Part shown: piece by piece, positions 62,416 through 64,000 of the stretch
Layout: the number at the start of each line of letters is the position of its first letter
How positions within the stretch are numbered: the stretch's first letter is position 1
DNA from: Streptomyces sp. NBC_00377
Lineage (GTDB): Bacteria; Actinomycetota; Actinomycetes; Streptomycetales; Streptomycetaceae
Assembly (NCBI RefSeq): GCF_036075115.1
Contig: NZ_CP107958.1
Coordinates: 6,014,001-6,078,000, forward strand
DNA length: 64,000 nt
Reading direction: 5' to 3'
The notes under the pieces: model-generated
Told to the model about the DNA's origin: nothing
The model's input: only the letters and a program-made list of their open reading frames with translations
Database searches by the model: none
Translations under genes and position numbers: made by a program

Positions 62416-62430
62416 TTACTCGTGAGTTAA
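62416..62430. promoter_or_regulatory. inverted repeat upstream of the acyl-CoA synthetase gene
   Basis: TTACTC-GT-GAGTTAA, with ACTC/GAGT arms perfectly paired and the outer bases nearly so, in an AT-rich patch 84 bases before the start. It has the size and symmetry of a TetR-family operator; such regulators often control fatty-acid genes. Confidence 0.35.
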
Positions 62431-62513
62431 ACAACAGCCGCCGTCAACCACAGCCGTGCGTCGTACGACGCCGCAACGAGCCAGCCGCACCGTCGCGGGC
62501 CCTGGAGGATGTC

Positions 62514-64000
62514 GTGAGCGACACACAGACACTGATCGAGAACCGTCCGCCGTCCGTCGCGGGCCTCTTTCTGGAGCGCGTGACGGCCACGCCAGACGCG
62601 GAGGCGTACCGGTATCCGGTGCCCGCCGCCTCCGGCGGGGGCCCCGACGCCTGGAAGTCGCTGAGCTGGGCGCAGGCCGCCGAGCGGGTCTACGCCATCG
62701 CGGCCGGCCTCATCGAGCTGGGCGTACGGGCCGAGCAGCGTGTGGCGCTCGCCTCCTCGACCCGCATCGAGTGGATCCTCGCCGACCTCGGCATCATGTG
62801 CGCCGGGGCCGCCACGACCACGGTCTACCCGCAGACCAACGCCGACGAGTCGGCGTTCATCCTCTCGGACTCCGACAGCAAGGTGCTGATCGCCGAGGAC
62901 GCGGCCCAGCTCGCGAAGGCGGTCGAGAAGCGCGCGGAGCTTCCCGCCCTCACCCATGTGGTCGTGATCGACCCGGCCGGTGTCGAGACCGCCGACTGGA
63001 TCCTCACCCTCGACGAGCTGGAGAAGCGGGGGGCAGCCCGGCTGGAGAAGGAAGCCGCGCTGATCAAGGAGCGGGTCGGCGCCATCACGAAGGACCAGCT
63101 CGCCACCCTCATCTACACCTCCGGCACCACCGGCCGGCCCAAGGGCGTCCGCCTTCCGCACGACAACTGGTCGTACATGGCCAAGGCGATCGCCGCGACC
63201 GGCCTGGTCGGCCCGGACGACGTGCAGTACCTGTGGCTGCCGCTCGCGCACGTCTTCGGCAAGGTGCTCACCTCCGGCCAGATCGAGGTCGGGCACGTCA
63301 CCGCCGTCGACGGCCGGGTCGACAAGATCATCGAGAATCTGCCGGTCGTCCAGCCGACCTACATGGCCGCCGTGCCGCGCATCTTCGAGAAGGTCTACAA
63401 CGGGGTCGCCGCCAAGGCCCGCGCGGGCGGCGGGGCCAAGTACAAGATCTTCCAGTGGGCCTCCGGGGTCTCCCGCGAGTACGCCAAGGCCGCGCAGGAC
63501 AACTTCCGGCGCACCGGCACGGCGTCGGTCCCCTTCGGGCTGGGAGCCAGGCACAAGGTCGCCGACGCGCTCGTCTTCGCCAAGATCCGCGAGGCCTTCG
63601 GGGGCAACCTGCGCGCCTGCGTCTCCGGGTCGGCGGCGCTCGCGCCGGAGATCGGCTACTTCTTCGCCGGCGCCGGCATCCACATCCTCGAGGGCTACGG
63701 TCTGACGGAGTCCTCCGCGGCCTCCTTCGTCAACCCCGGCGAGGCCTACCGCACCGGCACGGTAGGCAAGCCGCTGCCCGGCACGGAGGTCCGCATCGCC
63801 GACGACGGCGAGATCCTGCTGCGCGGCCCCGGCATCATGGAGGGCTACCACGGGCTGCCCGAGAAGACGGCCGAGGTCCTGGAGGCCGACGGCTGGTTCC
63901 ACACCGGTGACATCGGCGAACTGTCGCCCGACGGGTACCTGCGCATCACCGACCGCAAGAAGGACCTCATCAAGACGTCCGGCGGCAAGTACATCGCGCC
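62514..64000 (+). CDS. long-chain acyl-CoA synthetase (AMP-forming), 3' partial
   Basis: The GTG at 62514 has TGGAGG at 62503-62508. The frame stays open to the window end, giving 495 residues of an enzyme expected to be about 600 long. The adenylate-forming signature YTSGTTGRPKG lies near residue 201, and the second block GYGLTESSAASF near 395, both intact. The latter part (DRKKDLIKTSGGKYIAP) is the hinge region of the family, so the catalytic C-terminal lid is outside the window. It activates fatty acids with ATP and CoA. Probably regulated through the inverted repeat upstream. Confidence 0.93.
   Translation, partial: MSDTQTLIENRPPSVAGLFLERVTATPDAEAYRYPVPAASGGGPDAWKSLSWAQAAERVYAIAAGLIELGVRAEQRVALASSTRIEWILADLGIMCAGAATTTVYPQTNADESAFILSDSDSKVLIAEDAAQLAKAVEKRAELPALTHVVVIDPAGVETADWILTLDELEKRGAARLEKEAALIKERVGAITKDQLATLIYTSGTTGRPKGVRLPHDNWSYMAKAIAATGLVGPDDVQYLWLPLAHVFGKVLTSGQIEVGHVTAVDGRVDKIIENLPVVQPTYMAAVPRIFEKVYNGVAAKARAGGGAKYKIFQWASGVSREYAKAAQDNFRRTGTASVPFGLGARHKVADALVFAKIREAFGGNLRACVSGSAALAPEIGYFFAGAGIHILEGYGLTESSAASFVNPGEAYRTGTVGKPLPGTEVRIADDGEILLRGPGIMEGYHGLPEKTAEVLEADGWFHTGDIGELSPDGYLRITDRKKDLIKTSGGKYIA

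Noticed and set aside
62456..63910. 484-codon plus-strand frame at the right end
   Set aside because: It is offset from the acyl-CoA synthetase frame that starts at 62514 and carries the AMP-binding motifs. The product is Arg/Gly-rich nonsense.

Overview
The window is high-GC actinobacterial DNA, almost certainly from a Streptomyces chromosome. Codons nearly always end in G or C, GTG starts are common, and many genes lack a Shine-Dalgarno sequence and look leaderless. The right two thirds also follow the familiar Streptomyces order rplU-rpmA-obg ... proB-proA ... nadD-LCP-rsfS ... leuS ... comEA-comEC-holA-rpsT-lepA (order recalled, not checked against a database). Layout, left (1-6515): a cell-surface carbohydrate block. 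It holds the end of an unknown gene, two GT-B glycosyltransferases, a left-handed beta-helix acetyltransferase, and a secreted trypsin-like protein that has lost two of its three catalytic residues but carries five FG-GAP/VCBS repeats. Layout, 7104-21543: a secreted-protein and toxin locus read in one direction. Two tandem paralogous FG-GAP proteins are followed by a 1223-residue LamG protein and a 2309-residue RHS protein. The RHS protein ends in a pre-toxin linker, a Hint self-cleavage domain and a 114-residue toxin-like tip. Directly downstream and overlapping is a small acidic, probably immunity, gene with no ATG, GTG or TTG start. A CRP-type palindrome lies upstream. This is the most interesting accessory region. 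Layout, 21544-35550: ribosomal proteins L21 and L27 and the GTPase Obg, then an anionic wall-polymer cassette, then proline biosynthesis (proB, a conserved unknown gene, proA) and two paralogous single-span membrane proteins. The polymer cassette has a fused CDP-ribitol synthase-like enzyme, a membrane CDP-polyol phosphotransferase and a GT2 transferase. Layout, 35551-48000: an M48 protease, two tiny membrane proteins, nadD, an LCP-family wall-polymer ligase with a divergent active site, rsfS, a histidine phosphatase, two identical tRNA-Ala(GGC) genes bracketing an XRE regulator/MFS efflux pair and two small zinc-ribbon proteins, and a two-gene redox unit (NuoF-like flavoprotein with a ferredoxin tail plus a cytochrome-b-like membrane protein). 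Layout, 48100-64000: leuS behind a leader peptide with three leucine codons and an intrinsic terminator (transcription attenuation), a membrane/coiled-coil protein, DegV, ComEA, ComEC, a small acidic protein, DNA polymerase III delta, simple-sequence repeats, a SnoaL-like protein, S20, LepA and the start of a long-chain acyl-CoA synthetase. The glycosyltransferases, CDP-ribitol enzyme, polyol phosphotransferase and LCP protein plausibly cooperate in building and attaching wall glycopolymers. The RHS locus is probably an independently acquired competition module sitting just upstream of rplU.
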